64,000 nucleotides of DNA from Nitrosospira multiformis (GCF_900110185.1 NZ_FOCT01000014.1:1-64000), one strand, 5' to 3'; positions 1 through 9,999 are shown, counted from the stretch's first letter. The notes: a model not told the origin generated them from the letters alone. Made by a program: numbers and translations.

Positions 1-1
1 G

Positions 2-61
2 CCTCACGGAAGCTTGGGCGGAAAAACGCCTTATGAACGCTTGATTGAAAAAATGAGATAA
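2..61 (+). pseudogene. 3' end of an integrase-type transposase (partial)
   Basis: The reading frame entering from the window edge ends in LGGKTPYERLIEKMR and a TAA stop. LGGKTPYE close to the C-terminus is typical of rve-domain transposases of the IS481/IS3 type. Only 19 residues are visible, so whether the copy to the left is complete cannot be judged. A short inverted repeat, GTTGTG-5 nt-CACAAC at 80-96, lies just downstream and could belong to the element end or to a hairpin. It sits about 140 bp before lolC. Confidence 0.55.
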
Positions 62-200
62 TTTTTTCGGTCAGCCGAGGTTGTGCTTATCACAACTATG
101 GCATGTAGAGGCCGCTCACATGCAGTCTCTGACCACAACACTCAAGCTCTCCTGTTAACCCTGAGCAGAATGTGGCACACTTCGCAGTTACGTCGTAATC

Positions 201-1460
201 ATGCTATATCGATCCGTGTCCTCGTACGAACTCTTCATCGGTTTGCGTTACACCCGCGCCAAGCGCCGCAATCACTTCATCTCGTTCATTTCCCTCATTT
301 CCTTGCTCGGTATTACGCTTGGGATGACAGCGCTCATTACCGTTATGTCGGTTATGAACGGATTTCAGAAAGAAGTCCGCTCGCGCATCCTCGGTGTCGC
401 GTCCCATATCCAGGTGAGCGGGGTGGACGGCACGCTGACGGATTGGCGGAAAGTTGCGGAAGAAGCGCGGAGGCATCCGGAGGTGGAGGCCGCTGCACCC
501 TACATCGGCGCCCAGGGGATGGTGTCGTTCGATCAGGCCGTGAGCGGTGTGGCCGTGCGAGGCATCCTGCCCGGGATGGAAGATCATGTGGCGGATCTCG
601 GACGGATGATGATAGACGGCAGACTGGAAAACCTGGGGCCGGGAGAGTTCGGCATGGTCATCGGCCGCGAGCTGGCACGCTCGCTGGGGGTTTTTACGGG
701 TGACAGGATCGTATTGATCTCGCCACAGGGACAAGTGACGCCTGCGGGAATCATTCCGCGCCTCAAACAGTTCACGATTACCGGTATATTCGAAGCGGGC
801 CATTTCGAATACGACTCCGGCCTCGTACTCATCCATCTGGCAGATGCACAAAAGCTGTATCGCATGGAAAACCAGGTATCAGGCGTGCGCCTCAAGTTGC
901 ATGATCTTTTCAAGGCGCCGCAAGTCGCGCGTGAGCTTGTGCCGCTGATTTCAAGCGACGTCTATATCAGCGACTGGACTCGCCAGCACGCCAATTATTT
1001 TCGCGCCATACAGATCGAGAAACGCATGCTGTCTCTCATTCTTGCACTGATCATCGCAGTGGCGGCGTTCAATATCGTCTCCACGCTGGTGATGGCCGTG
1101 ACGGACAAGCAATCAGATATCGCGATATTGCGCACGCTGGGTGCGAGTCCGCGCAGCATCATGAAAATCTTTATCGTGCAGGGGACCTGGATCGGGGTGG
1201 TCGGTACCGCATTGGGCGTAATCGGGGGCGTGTTGCTTGCCTACAATGTGGAGGCGGTCATTGCAATGATAGAGCGATTGTTCAGCGTGCAGTTCCTGTC
1301 CAGCGAAGTCTACGTCATCAGCGAAATCCCATCCGACCTCCAGTTCGATGACGTGATCTCCGTCGCCATCGTTTCCTTCGTGTTGACGCTGCTGGCAACA
1401 CTCTACCCGAGCTATCGCGCTTCAAAGATCAATCCGGCCGAGGCGCTGCGGTATGAGTGA
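201..1460 (+). CDS. lolC: Lipoprotein-releasing ABC transporter permease LolC/LolE
   Basis: Inner-membrane permease of the Lol system, which extracts outer-membrane lipoproteins from the inner membrane and hands them to LolA. The 419 residues match the family length. The N-terminus has the family pattern of a cytoplasmic segment (about 1-25), one transmembrane helix (about 26-50) and [13 protein letters not shown] large periplasmic domain follows, and the C-terminal third holds three helices typical of FtsX-like permeases and ends PAEALRYE. The stop overlaps the lolD start by 8 nt, so the two are translationally coupled. Many betaproteobacteria have one LolC/E-type gene that forms a homodimer; the sequence alone does not separate LolC from LolE. 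Confidence 0.93.
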   Translation: MLYRSVSSYELFIGLRYTRAKRRNHFISFISLISLLGITLGMTALITVMSVMNGFQKEVRSRILGVASHIQVSGVDGTLTDWRKVAEEARRHPEVEAAAPYIGAQGMVSFDQAVSGVAVRGILPGMEDHVADLGRMMIDGRLENLGPGEFGMVIGRELARSLGVFTGDRIVLISPQGQVTPAGIIPRLKQFTITGIFEAGHFEYDSGLVLIHLADAQKLYRMENQVSGVRLKLHDLFKAPQVARELVPLISSDVYISDWTRQHANYFRAIQIEKRMLSLILALIIAVAAFNIVSTLVMAVTDKQSDIAILRTLGASPRSIMKIFIVQGTWIGVVGTALGVIGGVLLAYNVEAVIAMIERLFSVQFLSSEVYVISEIPSDLQFDDVISVAIVSFVLTLLATLYPSYRASKINPAEALRYE

Positions 1461-2130
1461 CAATATCATTTCCTGCCGCAGCCTGCGGAAGAGCTATTAT
1501 CAAGGCCAGATCGAGGTGCCGGTCCTGATGGGAATAGACCTGAAGGTGGGAAAGGGAGATACCGTCGCTATCGTCGGCGCATCAGGCTCGGGAAAGAGCA
1601 CGTTACTGCACCTGCTCGGGGGCCTCGATGTGCCTACCGGGGGCGAAATTCGCATCCTGGGACAGGAAATTGCTGGCATGGGTGAAGCAGAGAGATGCGA
1701 GTTGCGTAACAGGTCACTCGGTTTCGTTTATCAGTTTCATCATCTGCTGCCCGAGTTTACCGCATTGGAAAACGTGGCTATGCCGCTTCTGATCCGTCGT
1801 ACGCCCAAGACCAAAGCCTACGAAAGCGCCCGCGGAGTCCTGCAGCAGGTTGGTCTGGGACATCGGCTGACGCACACCCCTGGCGAGCTTTCGGGAGGCG
1901 AGCGGCAGCGGGCTGCCGTGGCGCGTGCACTGGTGACCCGTCCAGCGTGCGTGCTTGCGGATGAACCTACGGGCAATCTCGACCGGCGAACCGCGGGAGA
2001 AGTGTTCGATCTGATGCTCGAGCTCAATCATGATGCCGGCGCGAGCCTTGTCATTGTCACACATGATCCCGATCTCGCCAGAAAGGCCGGCCGAACCCTG
2101 CATCTGGAGGATGGCATCCTGACCGTCTGA
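1453..2130 (+). CDS. lolD: Lipoprotein-releasing system ATP-binding protein LolD
   Basis: ATPase subunit that powers LolCDE lipoprotein release on the cytoplasmic face of the inner membrane. The 225-residue protein has a complete ABC core: Walker [10 protein letters not shown] (about residues 42-50), the Q-loop near [12 protein letters not shown], signature LSGGERQR, Walker [13 protein letters not shown] and the switch histidine in VIVTHD. The QFHHLLPEF segment is characteristic of LolD. It overlaps the end of lolC and forms a two-gene operon with it. A convergent gene lies downstream. Confidence 0.95.
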   Translation: MSDNIISCRSLRKSYYQGQIEVPVLMGIDLKVGKGDTVAIVGASGSGKSTLLHLLGGLDVPTGGEIRILGQEIAGMGEAERCELRNRSLGFVYQFHHLLPEFTALENVAMPLLIRRTPKTKAYESARGVLQQVGLGHRLTHTPGELSGGERQRAAVARALVTRPACVLADEPTGNLDRRTAGEVFDLMLELNHDAGASLVIVTHDPDLARKAGRTLHLEDGILTV

Positions 2131-2242
2131 GGCGCCGGCACCGGGTTTGGGGTCTGCTCCTATCCAGCAGCTTCCAGGAGGGTCCATGAGCCTCTATCAG
2201 GCTTCATCCCGGTATCGGTTGAATGGCGGTAACGACTTTGTT

Positions 2243-2839
2243 CTATCCGCTATCTCCATCCATTCCACTCATATTCTGCTCATTCTTCTGTCTGCGCCGC
2301 CTTGCACGCTTGCGCCATTCATAAATCGCGAACAAACGCCACCCGGCGCGCACAGCAAAATAGCCCGTTGAAGAAAGTAATAGAGCCAGCAGCAACATTC
2401 CGACCAGCAAAGGCTTGCCGAGTGATACGACCCAGTCGATCAGGGCAGGTCCCCACTCACTGATACTTTTATCCATCAGGTGCAATCCCACCTCGGGCAT
2501 GCCGTTCGACGTGCCTCCCGTTAAAAAAGCGCCGATTTCGTAGGCAACCACATAAATCGGCAGGATGGTAAAGGGATTGGAATAAAGCGTCGTTATGACT
2601 GCTACGGGAAGATTGACCTTGAAGGCAACGGCGAATAACGCGGCAAAAAAGAATTGCACGGGATTGCTACCGGGGATGAGGCCGGTGAACAATCCGACGG
2701 CAAAGCCGCCAGCGACCGACCTCCGGTGCAGATGCCAGAGATTGTGATGTTGCAGTCGCTCTCCGAAAAGGGCAACAAACCGGTTGCGCCGGATGGTTTC
2801 ATGGGAAGGCAGGTATTTTTTGAAAAATTTTCGAGACAC
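2243..2839 (-). CDS. DUF2062 family membrane protein
   Basis: Conserved inner-membrane protein of unknown biochemical role; DUF2062 domains are often linked to envelope or glycosyltransfer functions. The family pattern begins SRKFFKKYLPSHETIRRNR and continues with hydrophobic segments rich in Gly and Pro (GLFTGLIPGSNPVQFFFAALFAVAF and YSNPFTILPIYVVAYEIGA regions). The C-terminus is basic (EWRKRARRRRQK). I place the start at a GTG at 2839 because homology-like sequence begins there. The frame stays open upstream to an ATG at 2923, but that extension looks unrelated. It converges with lolD and is divergent from comEC. Confidence 0.8.
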   Translation of the reverse strand: MSRKFFKKYLPSHETIRRNRFVALFGERLQHHNLWHLHRRSVAGGFAVGLFTGLIPGSNPVQFFFAALFAVAFKVNLPVAVITTLYSNPFTILPIYVVAYEIGAFLTGGTSNGMPEVGLHLMDKSISEWGPALIDWVVSLGKPLLVGMLLLALLLSSTGYFAVRAGWRLFAIYEWRKRARRRRQKNEQNMSGMDGDSG

Positions 2840-3100
2840 AGGGTGACATGAAATATATACAGGGACAGGAGCTAAGGAGCTCGAAAATCCTCCGGTCCGC
2901 CGAGCGGAAGGGTCCTTATGCAAACATACACCACTTGGTCAGCCGAAGCTATGGGCATATGAAATTCTGCATACGATGAGAAAGGCATTTGTGGACGCGA
3001 CGCTGTCACCTCCCTTGTCTGTTTTCTTCGATTTCTCCAACGATTTTTATCCCGGCTACCGGAGCCGCCTGTATGCTCTACTGATGGCAGGAAATCCCTG

Positions 3101-5500
3101 ATGCGACTTTGTATTCTGGCATTTGTTGCCGGAGTGGTGCTGCTGCAACAGCAACCGGTGCTGCCAGCGCTTGCAGGTGCGTGGGCTCTTTTCCCCGGCA
3201 TGACGTGCGGAATTCTGCTGCTTCGCTGCCGCGCCCCTGTTTTTGCTCGCATCGGCAAGATGCTTTGGGTTTGCCTTTTCCTGGGAGCGGGTTTTTTCTG
3301 GGCGGCTGCTTTTGCGCAATGGCGCTTGAGCGACGCGCTTTCGCCCGAGTGGGAAGGGAGAGATATCCAGGTAATTGGCGTAGTTGCGGAGTTGCCGCAA
3401 AGCGGCAGGAACAGTGTCCGCTTTACTCTCGATGTGGAGCAGGTGTTGACGGAAGGCGCAATCGTGCCCGCCCGCCTTTCTCTTTCCTGGTATAACGAGC
3501 GCGGGAGCGGCTTTACGCCAAGGCCTTCAACACCTTCTCTGAATGTTGGGGAACGCTGGCGGCTTACTGCACGCCTCAAGCGTCCCCATGGAACCGCCAA
3601 TCCGCATACTTCCGACTTCGAGCAGTGGGCGCTGGAGCGCAACGTTCGAGCCACAGGCTATGTGCGCAAGGATGACGAAAATATACGCCTGGAGAAAGTG
3701 GTGGGGCGTCCCGCTTATCATGTCGAGCGTCTGCGCCAGGATATCCGTGACCATTTCCTTGTCGCGCTGCCCGGCCGAGCTTATGCCGGTACCCTGGTTG
3801 CGCTGGCAGTGGGGGATCAACGGGCGATTCCGCACGAGCAGTGGCAGGTATTCACGCGGACCGGTATAAACCATCTCGTCAGTATATCCGGCCTTCATAT
3901 CACCATGCTGTCGGGGCTTGTGTTTACGATAGCATACTGGCTATGGCGCAGAAGCTATCATTTGACGCTGCGGTTGCCAGCCAGGAAAGCCGCAGTCATA
4001 GCCGGACTGGTGGCAGCGCTCGGTTATACGCTGCTGGCCGGTTTTGCGATTCCGGCACAACGCACGCTCTACATGCTCGCCGCGGTCGCCGTTACCCTAT
4101 GGCTCGATCGTTCCATTGCCATGACCACAGTCCTGGTCTGGGCATTGCTTGCAGTCGTGGTTCTCGATCCGTGGGCAGTGCTTTCACCCGGCTTCTGGTT
4201 ATCCTTTGGTGCCATCGCGGTCATCATGCTGGTATCTGTCGGCCGCGTTGGCAGGCCGCACTGGCTGAGTAGCTGGACAACGGTGCAGTCGGCCATAACC
4301 CTGGGCCTGATACCTCTTTTATTGGCGATGTTTCAGCAAATATCGCTGGTTTCCCCAATCGCCAACGCGGTGGCGATTCCACTGGTGAGTCTTGTCGTGG
4401 TGCCGCTAACCCTGTTGGCGACCCTGCCGCCCCTCGATTTTCTGTTGATACCGGCGCATGCGGCGCTGGACAGTTGTATGATTGTGATGGAATGGCTGAG
4501 CAATGCGCCTCAGGCAGTCTGGAGTCAGCAAGCACCTCCTTTCTGGACAGTAGTCGTGGGAACGGCGGGTATTTTCTGGACGCTGTTGCCCGGAAGGTGG
4601 GGCTGGCGGCTCGGCATCGGTTCCGGCTTTCCTGCTCGCTGGCTCGGCCTCGTCGCGCTACTGCCGATGTTCCTGTTGCCTCTCCCAAAGCCGGAGCAGG
4701 GAGAACTTTGGCTGACCGTGCTGGATGTCGGTCAGGGACTGGCGGTGTTGGCGCGCACGGAAAAGCATACGCTACTCTACGATACAGGTCCTGCCTTCAC
4801 GTCCGAAGCCGATAGCGGTAGTCGAACCGTCGTTCCTTTTCTGCGGGGGGAAGGGATAAGGCATCTCGATGCAATGATCGTGACGCATGCCGACTCGGAT
4901 CACAGCGGCGGAGCGCTATCCGTGCTGCAAGCAGTACCCGTGGGCGGGCTCGTCTCATCGTTGCGCGACGGTCACCCCATACAACAGAGTGCTTTCAACA
5001 GTCACCGGTGTAGGGCCGGACAGTCGTGGGAATGGGATGGCGTTCGCTTCGACATGCTTCATCCGATGGAAGAGAGCTACAATAATCTTCGCCTCAAGAG
5101 CAACGCCTTGAGTTGCGTGTTGAAAATTACCACATGGCACGGAAGCGTGCTTCTGCCGGCGGATATCGAGAAAAAATCCGAATATCAATTGCTCAAGCGT
5201 TATGGGGAGGCGCTTTCCTCAACGGTATTGATCGCTCCTCATCATGGAAGCAAAACTTCTTCCACCGAGGAGTTCGTGCGCAGGGTGAATCCGCGGTGGG
5301 TAGTATTTACCGTAGGTTATCGCAACCGTTTTGGGCATCCAAAAGAGGAAGTCGCGGAGCGGTATCGATCGGTGGGAAGCAGATTGTTGCGTAGCGATAC
5401 CGATGGTGCCATATTGCTGCGCTTTGGCGGTAATGACCTTGCCGTGGAGCGATGGCGCGTGCGGCGGATGCGTTATTGGCACGATTCAGCAACGTTTTAA
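3101..5500 (+). CDS. comEC: DNA internalisation/competence protein ComEC/Rec2
   Basis: Predicted inner-membrane channel for single-stranded DNA during natural transformation. The 799 residues have the full family layout: hydrophobic N-terminal segments, a DUF4131-like region (about 30-180), the polytopic Competence domain containing HLVSISGLHITM (about 255), and a C-terminal metallo-beta-lactamase domain. The latter begins TVLDVGQGLAVL, has the metal motif HADSDHSGG (H596, D598, D600, H601) and later HHGSKTSS (about 712). The ATG follows CAGGAA. It is intact and monocistronic in appearance. Whether the organism is competent cannot be told here; a single pilin-like gene (40185-40673) is the only other candidate component in the window. 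Confidence 0.92.
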   Translation: MRLCILAFVAGVVLLQQQPVLPALAGAWALFPGMTCGILLLRCRAPVFARIGKMLWVCLFLGAGFFWAAAFAQWRLSDALSPEWEGRDIQVIGVVAELPQSGRNSVRFTLDVEQVLTEGAIVPARLSLSWYNERGSGFTPRPSTPSLNVGERWRLTARLKRPHGTANPHTSDFEQWALERNVRATGYVRKDDENIRLEKVVGRPAYHVERLRQDIRDHFLVALPGRAYAGTLVALAVGDQRAIPHEQWQVFTRTGINHLVSISGLHITMLSGLVFTIAYWLWRRSYHLTLRLPARKAAVIAGLVAALGYTLLAGFAIPAQRTLYMLAAVAVTLWLDRSIAMTTVLVWALLAVVVLDPWAVLSPGFWLSFGAIAVIMLVSVGRVGRPHWLSSWTTVQSAITLGLIPLLLAMFQQISLVSPIANAVAIPLVSLVVVPLTLLATLPPLDFLLIPAHAALDSCMIVMEWLSNAPQAVWSQQAPPFWTVVVGTAGIFWTLLPGRWGWRLGIGSGFPARWLGLVALLPMFLLPLPKPEQGELWLTVLDVGQGLAVLARTEKHTLLYDTGPAFTSEADSGSRTVVPFLRGEGIRHLDAMIVTHADSDHSGGALSVLQAVPVGGLVSSLRDGHPIQQSAFNSHRCRAGQSWEWDGVRFDMLHPMEESYNNLRLKSNALSCVLKITTWHGSVLLPADIEKKSEYQLLKRYGEALSSTVLIAPHHGSKTSSTEEFVRRVNPRWVVFTVGYRNRFGHPKEEVAERYRSVGSRLLRSDTDGAILLRFGGNDLAVERWRVRRMRYWHDSATF

Positions 5501-5586
5501 CCGGAAATAAAGCAATTATGAAAGGACATGAGTGACATGGGGGCTCAATTGAAAAAGGCCGCTCCAATACTCACTCCACCCGCTCT

Positions 5587-7776
5587 ATGAGCGCTTCCTC
5601 CCTCATTCTCGGAAAAGGGGACGAACCTTTCCGGCTCCAATCCCCGGGTTCAATCTTCTCCCCGGCAGAAATCGACCTGCTCCGGGAGGCGCAGGCTTTT
5701 TGCGAACCCCTCTATAGGGATAAAAGCCTGCCTAACGGTGAATTGCTCTCTTTGCATGTAGAGGGAGTCGCGGCGATTCTCGCCGGATTGCGGGTGGACA
5801 GCGATACACTGGCAGCAGGGGTGCTTCATGCAGTTCCGGAGTATCTGGAGGGGTATGAAGAAGAATTGGCAACCGCTTTTGGTCCAACCGTCGCTCATCT
5901 CGTGGAAGGTGTGAGGCGCGTCGGCCGAATCCAGGTGCTGCGATCAGCAACCAGCGCGGACAATATCGGGAATGGCAGCGCGCAGATTGAAGCATTGAGG
6001 AAGATGTTGCTTGCAATGGCGGAAGACATCCGGGTGGTGATCATCGCTTTGGCCGACCAGTTGCAGACGATGCGCTACATCGCTGCCAGCAATGTTGCCG
6101 GAAGATGGGAGGCCGCCGAGGCCACCCTGAACATTTTCGCGCCTCTCGCCAATCGCCTGGGGTTGTGGCAAGTGAAGTGGGAGCTGGAGGATCTATCGTT
6201 TCGGATCACCGAACCCGAACGCTATAAAAAAATCGCCACGTTGCTGGAGGAGACCCGCCGCAGCAGGGAACAATATATCGCGCTGGTGGTTGACAGGTTG
6301 CAAAACGAACTGGATCAGGCCGGAATCAAGGCTCAAATCACAGGACGTCCCAAGCACATTTACAGCATTTACAGAAAAATGAAACGCAAGGGTGTGGATT
6401 TCAAGGAAATCCAGGATACCCGGGCCGTTCGTATTCTCGTGGATGAAGTCAGAGATTGCTACGCGGTATTAGGGTTGGTGCACAACCTTTGGATGCCGAT
6501 TCCCAAGGAGTTCGACGACTATATTGCCAAGCCGAAAGGCAATGACTACCGGTCGCTGCATACTGCGGTAATCGGTCCGGAAGACAAAGTGGTCGAGGTG
6601 CAGATCCGGACCCATGAGATGCACCGTCATTCGGAGATGGGTGTCGCTGCGCATTGGCGCTACAAGGAAGGTGCAAAGCGGGACGCGCGGTATGAGGAAA
6701 AGATCGCCTGGTTAAGGCAGATACTGGAGTGGAAGAATGATGTCGAGGACGCGGGAGAACTGGCTGAGCATTTCAAGGTCGCCCTGTTCGAAGATTCGGT
6801 CTATGTGCTGACGCCGCAAGGGAAGGTGATCGCACTGCCCAAGGGAGCCACTCCCGTGGATTTTGCATACCATGTGCATAGCGACCTGGGGCACCGTTGC
6901 CGCGGCGCTAAGGTGGATGGGATCATGGTGCCCCTCGATTACCCGCTGCAAAATGCGCAAAGGGTGGAGATCATTTCGATCAAGCAGGGGGGGCCCAGCC
7001 GCGACTGGCTCAACCCTGCATTGGGTTATATCAGGAGCCAGCGCGCCCGGGCGAAAGTCAGGCAATGGTTCAGCAGTGAAATGCGTACTGCTTCCCTCAC
7101 ACAAGCCCGGGCTTTGGTGGAAAAGGAACTGCAGCGCCATGGCATGACTGCGATGAGCCTGGATAAGCTGGCAGTGGAGTTCAAATTTGCCAGACTGGAT
7201 TCCTTTCTTGCAGCCGTTGCAAGGGGTGATATCAATGCACGCCAGCTATCGGCATTCTTGACGGGGGAGACGGAATCCGGTCTACCCGCCCCCGAAACGC
7301 CAGTCATCAAAAAGCAGATCCTCACCTCGGAACCGCAGGGGGACGTACTCGTCGTCGGGGTCGACAAGTTGCTCACCGTACTGGCAAAGTGCTGCAAGCC
7401 TGTACCCCCTGATCCCATCATTGGTTTTGTCACCCGTGGGCGGGGAATCACCATCCACAGGGCGAATTGCGCCAATGTGTCTCGGTTGTCAGGAGAAGGG
7501 GTGGCGCGCCTCGTCAGTACGCAATGGGATTTATCCAAAGATGCGAGTTACGTCGTGGAGGTGGACATTCGGGCGCAGGATCGTCAGGGATTGCTGAGCG
7601 ACATTTCCGGTGTTCTATCGCGCGAAAAAATTGATGTCGTCGCTACCCGCGCTCATAGCCGCGACCTGAACGCGACCATGCAATTCGTGATCAAGATTGG
7701 CAACGTGGATCAATTGCGGCGCGTTCTCGGGCTAATAGCAGGCGTCCCCGGAGTCATATCGGCCTCGCGCAGATAA
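5587..7776 (+). CDS. relA: RelA-type (p)ppGpp synthetase
   Basis: Synthesises the alarmone (p)ppGpp from GTP/GDP and ATP when amino acids run short at the ribosome. The 729 residues comprise an HD-hydrolase-like region, synthetase domain, TGS domain (about 401-460) and a C-terminal ACT domain (about 655-729). Two features point to a RelA rather than a bifunctional Rel/SpoT enzyme. The metal-binding His-Asp pair is replaced (LHAVPEY, residues 80-86), and the synthetase loop carries the acidic EFDD motif (308-311) instead of RxKD. It lies 86 bp after comEC and converges with the cysteine-rich gene. A separate SpoT/Rel hydrolase would be expected elsewhere in the genome. Confidence 0.93.
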   Translation: MSASSLILGKGDEPFRLQSPGSIFSPAEIDLLREAQAFCEPLYRDKSLPNGELLSLHVEGVAAILAGLRVDSDTLAAGVLHAVPEYLEGYEEELATAFGPTVAHLVEGVRRVGRIQVLRSATSADNIGNGSAQIEALRKMLLAMAEDIRVVIIALADQLQTMRYIAASNVAGRWEAAEATLNIFAPLANRLGLWQVKWELEDLSFRITEPERYKKIATLLEETRRSREQYIALVVDRLQNELDQAGIKAQITGRPKHIYSIYRKMKRKGVDFKEIQDTRAVRILVDEVRDCYAVLGLVHNLWMPIPKEFDDYIAKPKGNDYRSLHTAVIGPEDKVVEVQIRTHEMHRHSEMGVAAHWRYKEGAKRDARYEEKIAWLRQILEWKNDVEDAGELAEHFKVALFEDSVYVLTPQGKVIALPKGATPVDFAYHVHSDLGHRCRGAKVDGIMVPLDYPLQNAQRVEIISIKQGGPSRDWLNPALGYIRSQRARAKVRQWFSSEMRTASLTQARALVEKELQRHGMTAMSLDKLAVEFKFARLDSFLAAVARGDINARQLSAFLTGETESGLPAPETPVIKKQILTSEPQGDVLVVGVDKLLTVLAKCCKPVPPDPIIGFVTRGRGITIHRANCANVSRLSGEGVARLVSTQWDLSKDASYVVEVDIRAQDRQGLLSDISGVLSREKIDVVATRAHSRDLNATMQFVIKIGNVDQLRRVLGLIAGVPGVISASRR

Positions 7777-7803
7777 ACGTAATTCAAGTTCTGCAGCGCA
7801 CGG

Positions 7804-8289
7804 TCAGCACTCCGATACTCCGCACAGCAATTGATCGCAACCCGACCAATGGCAGCAGGTTCGCTCGCAGCTCCCCCAGCAGATGGAGTCAAACGGCCAG
7901 GGAAGACAGGTACGATCATCACGTACCGTGCAACCCTCTCCCGGTGGAGTGCACGGCCGCCGGGAGCAAGCTGTGCCATCAGGGCGGCAGCAACGCTGCG
8001 ACCACCCGCTGGAGGGGTTGCACTCGCAATTTCCGCACACCGGGGGCTGTGAGAGGCAGCCGCATTCCACCCGGCAGAGCCGGATGCACTGAGCATGCTC
8101 TCTGCCCGTAAGGCCCTCGCAACCCTGCTGGCATTCATCGATACAGTCAAGGTCGCAGGCTTGCGGTCTTACAGCATCTATTTTATGCGAGCGCCTGACT
8201 CCGGGACTCGCCGTTGTCCGATAATTCGCTCTTGTCCTGTAAACCGAACGTTCGGCGGTAAAGCCTGGTATCTTTGGTATGTTCATCAT
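7804..8289 (-). CDS. Cysteine-rich small protein with IPGFTAE leader-like N-terminus
   Basis: Unrecognised function. About 161 residues from the ATG pair at 8289/8286, which follows a strong GGAGGA site. The N-terminus MMNIPKIPGFTAERSVYRT resembles a short conserved start (IPGFTAE...Y...YR) found on many unrelated small hypothetical proteins. The C-terminal 118 residues contain 24 cysteines, several as CC, CxC and CxxC pairs. No ordinary Sec signal peptide is seen. The cysteine spacing is compatible with a metal-binding or disulfide-rich secreted protein, and the N-terminus with a leader sequence; both are inference. The frame stays open upstream of 8289, but the ribosome site fixes the start. 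It converges with relA, with 27 bp between stops. Confidence 0.6.
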   Translation of the reverse strand: MMNIPKIPGFTAERSVYRTRANYRTTASPGVRRSHKIDAVRPQACDLDCIDECQQGCEGLTGREHAQCIRLCRVECGCLSQPPVCGNCECNPSSGWSQRCCRPDGTACSRRPCTPPGEGCTVRDDRTCLPWPFDSICWGSCERTCCHWSGCDQLLCGVSEC

Positions 8290-8503
8290 TCCTCCAAGCA
8301 GGTGTGGACGCGGGACAGACAATACGTTTATAGACGGCCACGCAACAAAAGCAAGTGTGTATAAAAGTTGTTGCGAAGGCGTTACCGGGCCGAATGCAGA
8401 CCTCTCCCATTGGCCGCTTGTAACCGGCATATTTATCTTTTCCTACAGTCGAGGCCGGGAATTTCCATACTTCCCTACCTTTTATAATCCCTCATTCTCT
8501 TCC

Positions 8504-8532
8504 TTGACTTTGGCTTTTTTTTTAACTACAGT
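8504..8532 (+). promoter_or_regulatory. Predicted sigma70 promoter of the dcw cluster
   Basis: TTGACT at 8504-8509 and TACAGT at 8527-8532 are separated by 17 bp, a good sigma70 spacing. Transcription would start near 8538-8540, inside the GTGGG repeat array and about 60 bp before mraZ. This matches the known arrangement of an mra promoter controlled by MraZ. No start site has been mapped. Confidence 0.55.
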
Positions 8533-8556
8533 GGGTAAAAGTGGGTAGAAGTGGGA
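8531..8556 (+). promoter_or_regulatory. MraZ operator: three GTGGG direct repeats
   Basis: GTGGG occurs at 8531, 8541 and 8551, exactly one helical turn apart, separated by five A/T/G-rich bases each time (TAAAA, TAGAA, then AGACG). MraZ is known to bind direct repeats of this kind in front of its own gene and to repress the dcw operon. The array overlaps the predicted -10 and start point, as expected for a repressor site. Confidence 0.8.
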
Positions 8557-8601
8557 GACGATTTTCTGCGGTTTTCTTCCGTAGAGTAAAGAAGGGGAGC
8601 A

Positions 8602-9045
8602 ATGTTTCGCGGTGGGACACCTGTCAGTCTGGATAACAAGGGTAGACTCGCCGTGCCTGCAAGATACCGGGAGACGCTCATATCCCTTTGCGCCGGTCAT
8701 TTGATTGTCACTGCCGACCCATCCAAGTGTTTGTTGATTTATCCTCAGCCCGTATGGGAGCCCATAGAGCAAAAGCTCAACAGTCTTTCCAGCTTTAATC
8801 CGCAAACCCGCAGTTTGCAGCGACTTCTCGTTGGCAATGCCTGCGATGTGGAGATGGATGGCGCCGGTCGCATTCTTGTGCCTCCCTCTCTGCGGGCATT
8901 TGCAGGTTTGAACAAAGAGGTGGTTCTGGTGGGACAAGGTGCGAAATTCGAGCTGTGGGATAGCGAGAAATGGAATTTGCAGATGGAGAGCGCGCTCGCG
9001 TTCAGAGACGGCATTCCCGAAGAACTCGAAGGTTTTTCACTGTAA
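8602..9045 (+). CDS. mraZ: Transcriptional regulator MraZ
   Basis: DNA-binding autoregulator of the division and cell-wall cluster. The 147 residues contain two SpoVT-AbrB-like halves: MFRGGTPVSLDNKGRLAVPARYR near the N-terminus and VEMDGAGRILVPPSLRAFA in the second half, each with the family DxxGR(L/I)xxP signature. The ATG follows AAGGGGAGC. Its likely operator is at 8531-8556. The rsmH start lies 4 nt after the mraZ stop. Confidence 0.95.
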   Translation: MFRGGTPVSLDNKGRLAVPARYRETLISLCAGHLIVTADPSKCLLIYPQPVWEPIEQKLNSLSSFNPQTRSLQRLLVGNACDVEMDGAGRILVPPSLRAFAGLNKEVVLVGQGAKFELWDSEKWNLQMESALAFRDGIPEELEGFSL

Positions 9046-9048
9046 TTT

Positions 9049-9999
9049 GTGGCTGAGGCAGGGAAGCACACCACTGTTCTGCTACAGGAGGCGGTGGAAG
9101 CGCTGGCACTCAAGCCGGATGGGATATATGTGGATGGAACATTTGGTCGGGGCGGACACAGCCGGCTGATACTGGAGCGCCTGGGGAAGAACGGAAGATT
9201 GATCGCGTTCGATAGGGATCCGGCCGCTTGTGCGGTTGGACGGAGTTTTGGAGACGAACGCTTCTGCATGGTTCACAGCAGTTATTCCAGGTTGCAGGAG
9301 GTGCTGCGGCAGTTGAATATCGATCAGATCGATGGGGTATTACTGGATCTGGGCGTGTCGTCACCGCAACTCGAGGATGCCACCCGCGGCTTCAGTTTCA
9401 GCATGGAGGGACCGCTCGATATGCGCATGGATACAACAGAGGGGCAGACAGCAGCTCAGTGGTTGGCTTCGGCGTCGGAAGTCCAGTTGGAAGAGGTGAT
9501 AAAAGAATATGGCGAAGAGCGGTTTGCTAAGCAGATTGCAAGAGCGATTGTTAAGGCTAGAGCGCGACAACCTCTCGTCACTACCGGTCAACTTGCCGCG
9601 ATCGTGGCAGCGGCCATACCCGCGCGCGCGCGTGAGCCAAAACAGAATCCGGCGACGCGTACCTTTCAGGCCATCCGGATTTACCTCAATCAGGAGCTTG
9701 AAAGGCTGTCGCTTGCCTTACCGCAGTGTGTCGAGATGCTGAAGACGGGTGGCCGGTTGGTCGTCATCAGTTTTCACTCGCTGGAAGATAGAATAGTGAA
9801 GCGTTTCATACGTGAAGGAGCAAATCCCGACAAACTGCCGAAGCACTTGCCGCTGCGTGCCGACGAGGTGCGGCGTTTCAGCAGGGCAAATCTGCAGATG
9901 GTTGGGAAGGTGGTACGGCCCGGCGTGGCGGAGGTCGAATGCAATCCTCGCGCCCGCAGCGCGGTAATGCGCGTGGCGGAGCGGATAAACACCACTTAG
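9049..9999 (+). CDS. rsmH: 16S rRNA (cytosine1402-N4)-methyltransferase RsmH
   Basis: S-adenosylmethionine-dependent enzyme that methylates N4 of C1402 in the 16S rRNA decoding centre. The 316 residues start at a GTG ([13 protein letters not shown] follows). They contain the SAM-binding segment [12 protein letters not shown], the motif [15 protein letters not shown], and the C-terminal family signatures LNQELERL and [15 protein letters not shown]. Second gene of the dcw operon, as in most proteobacteria. Its product also carries the older name MraW. Confidence 0.95.
   Translation: MAEAGKHTTVLLQEAVEALALKPDGIYVDGTFGRGGHSRLILERLGKNGRLIAFDRDPAACAVGRSFGDERFCMVHSSYSRLQEVLRQLNIDQIDGVLLDLGVSSPQLEDATRGFSFSMEGPLDMRMDTTEGQTAAQWLASASEVQLEEVIKEYGEERFAKQIARAIVKARARQPLVTTGQLAAIVAAAIPARAREPKQNPATRTFQAIRIYLNQELERLSLALPQCVEMLKTGGRLVVISFHSLEDRIVKRFIREGANPDKLPKHLPLRADEVRRFSRANLQMVGKVVRPGVAEVECNPRARSAVMRVAERINTT

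Noticed and set aside
83..703. Plus-strand open frame overlapping lolC
   Set aside because: It overlaps lolC in another frame and is full of Arg and Gly typical of GC-rich shadow frames; lolC has clear family motifs.
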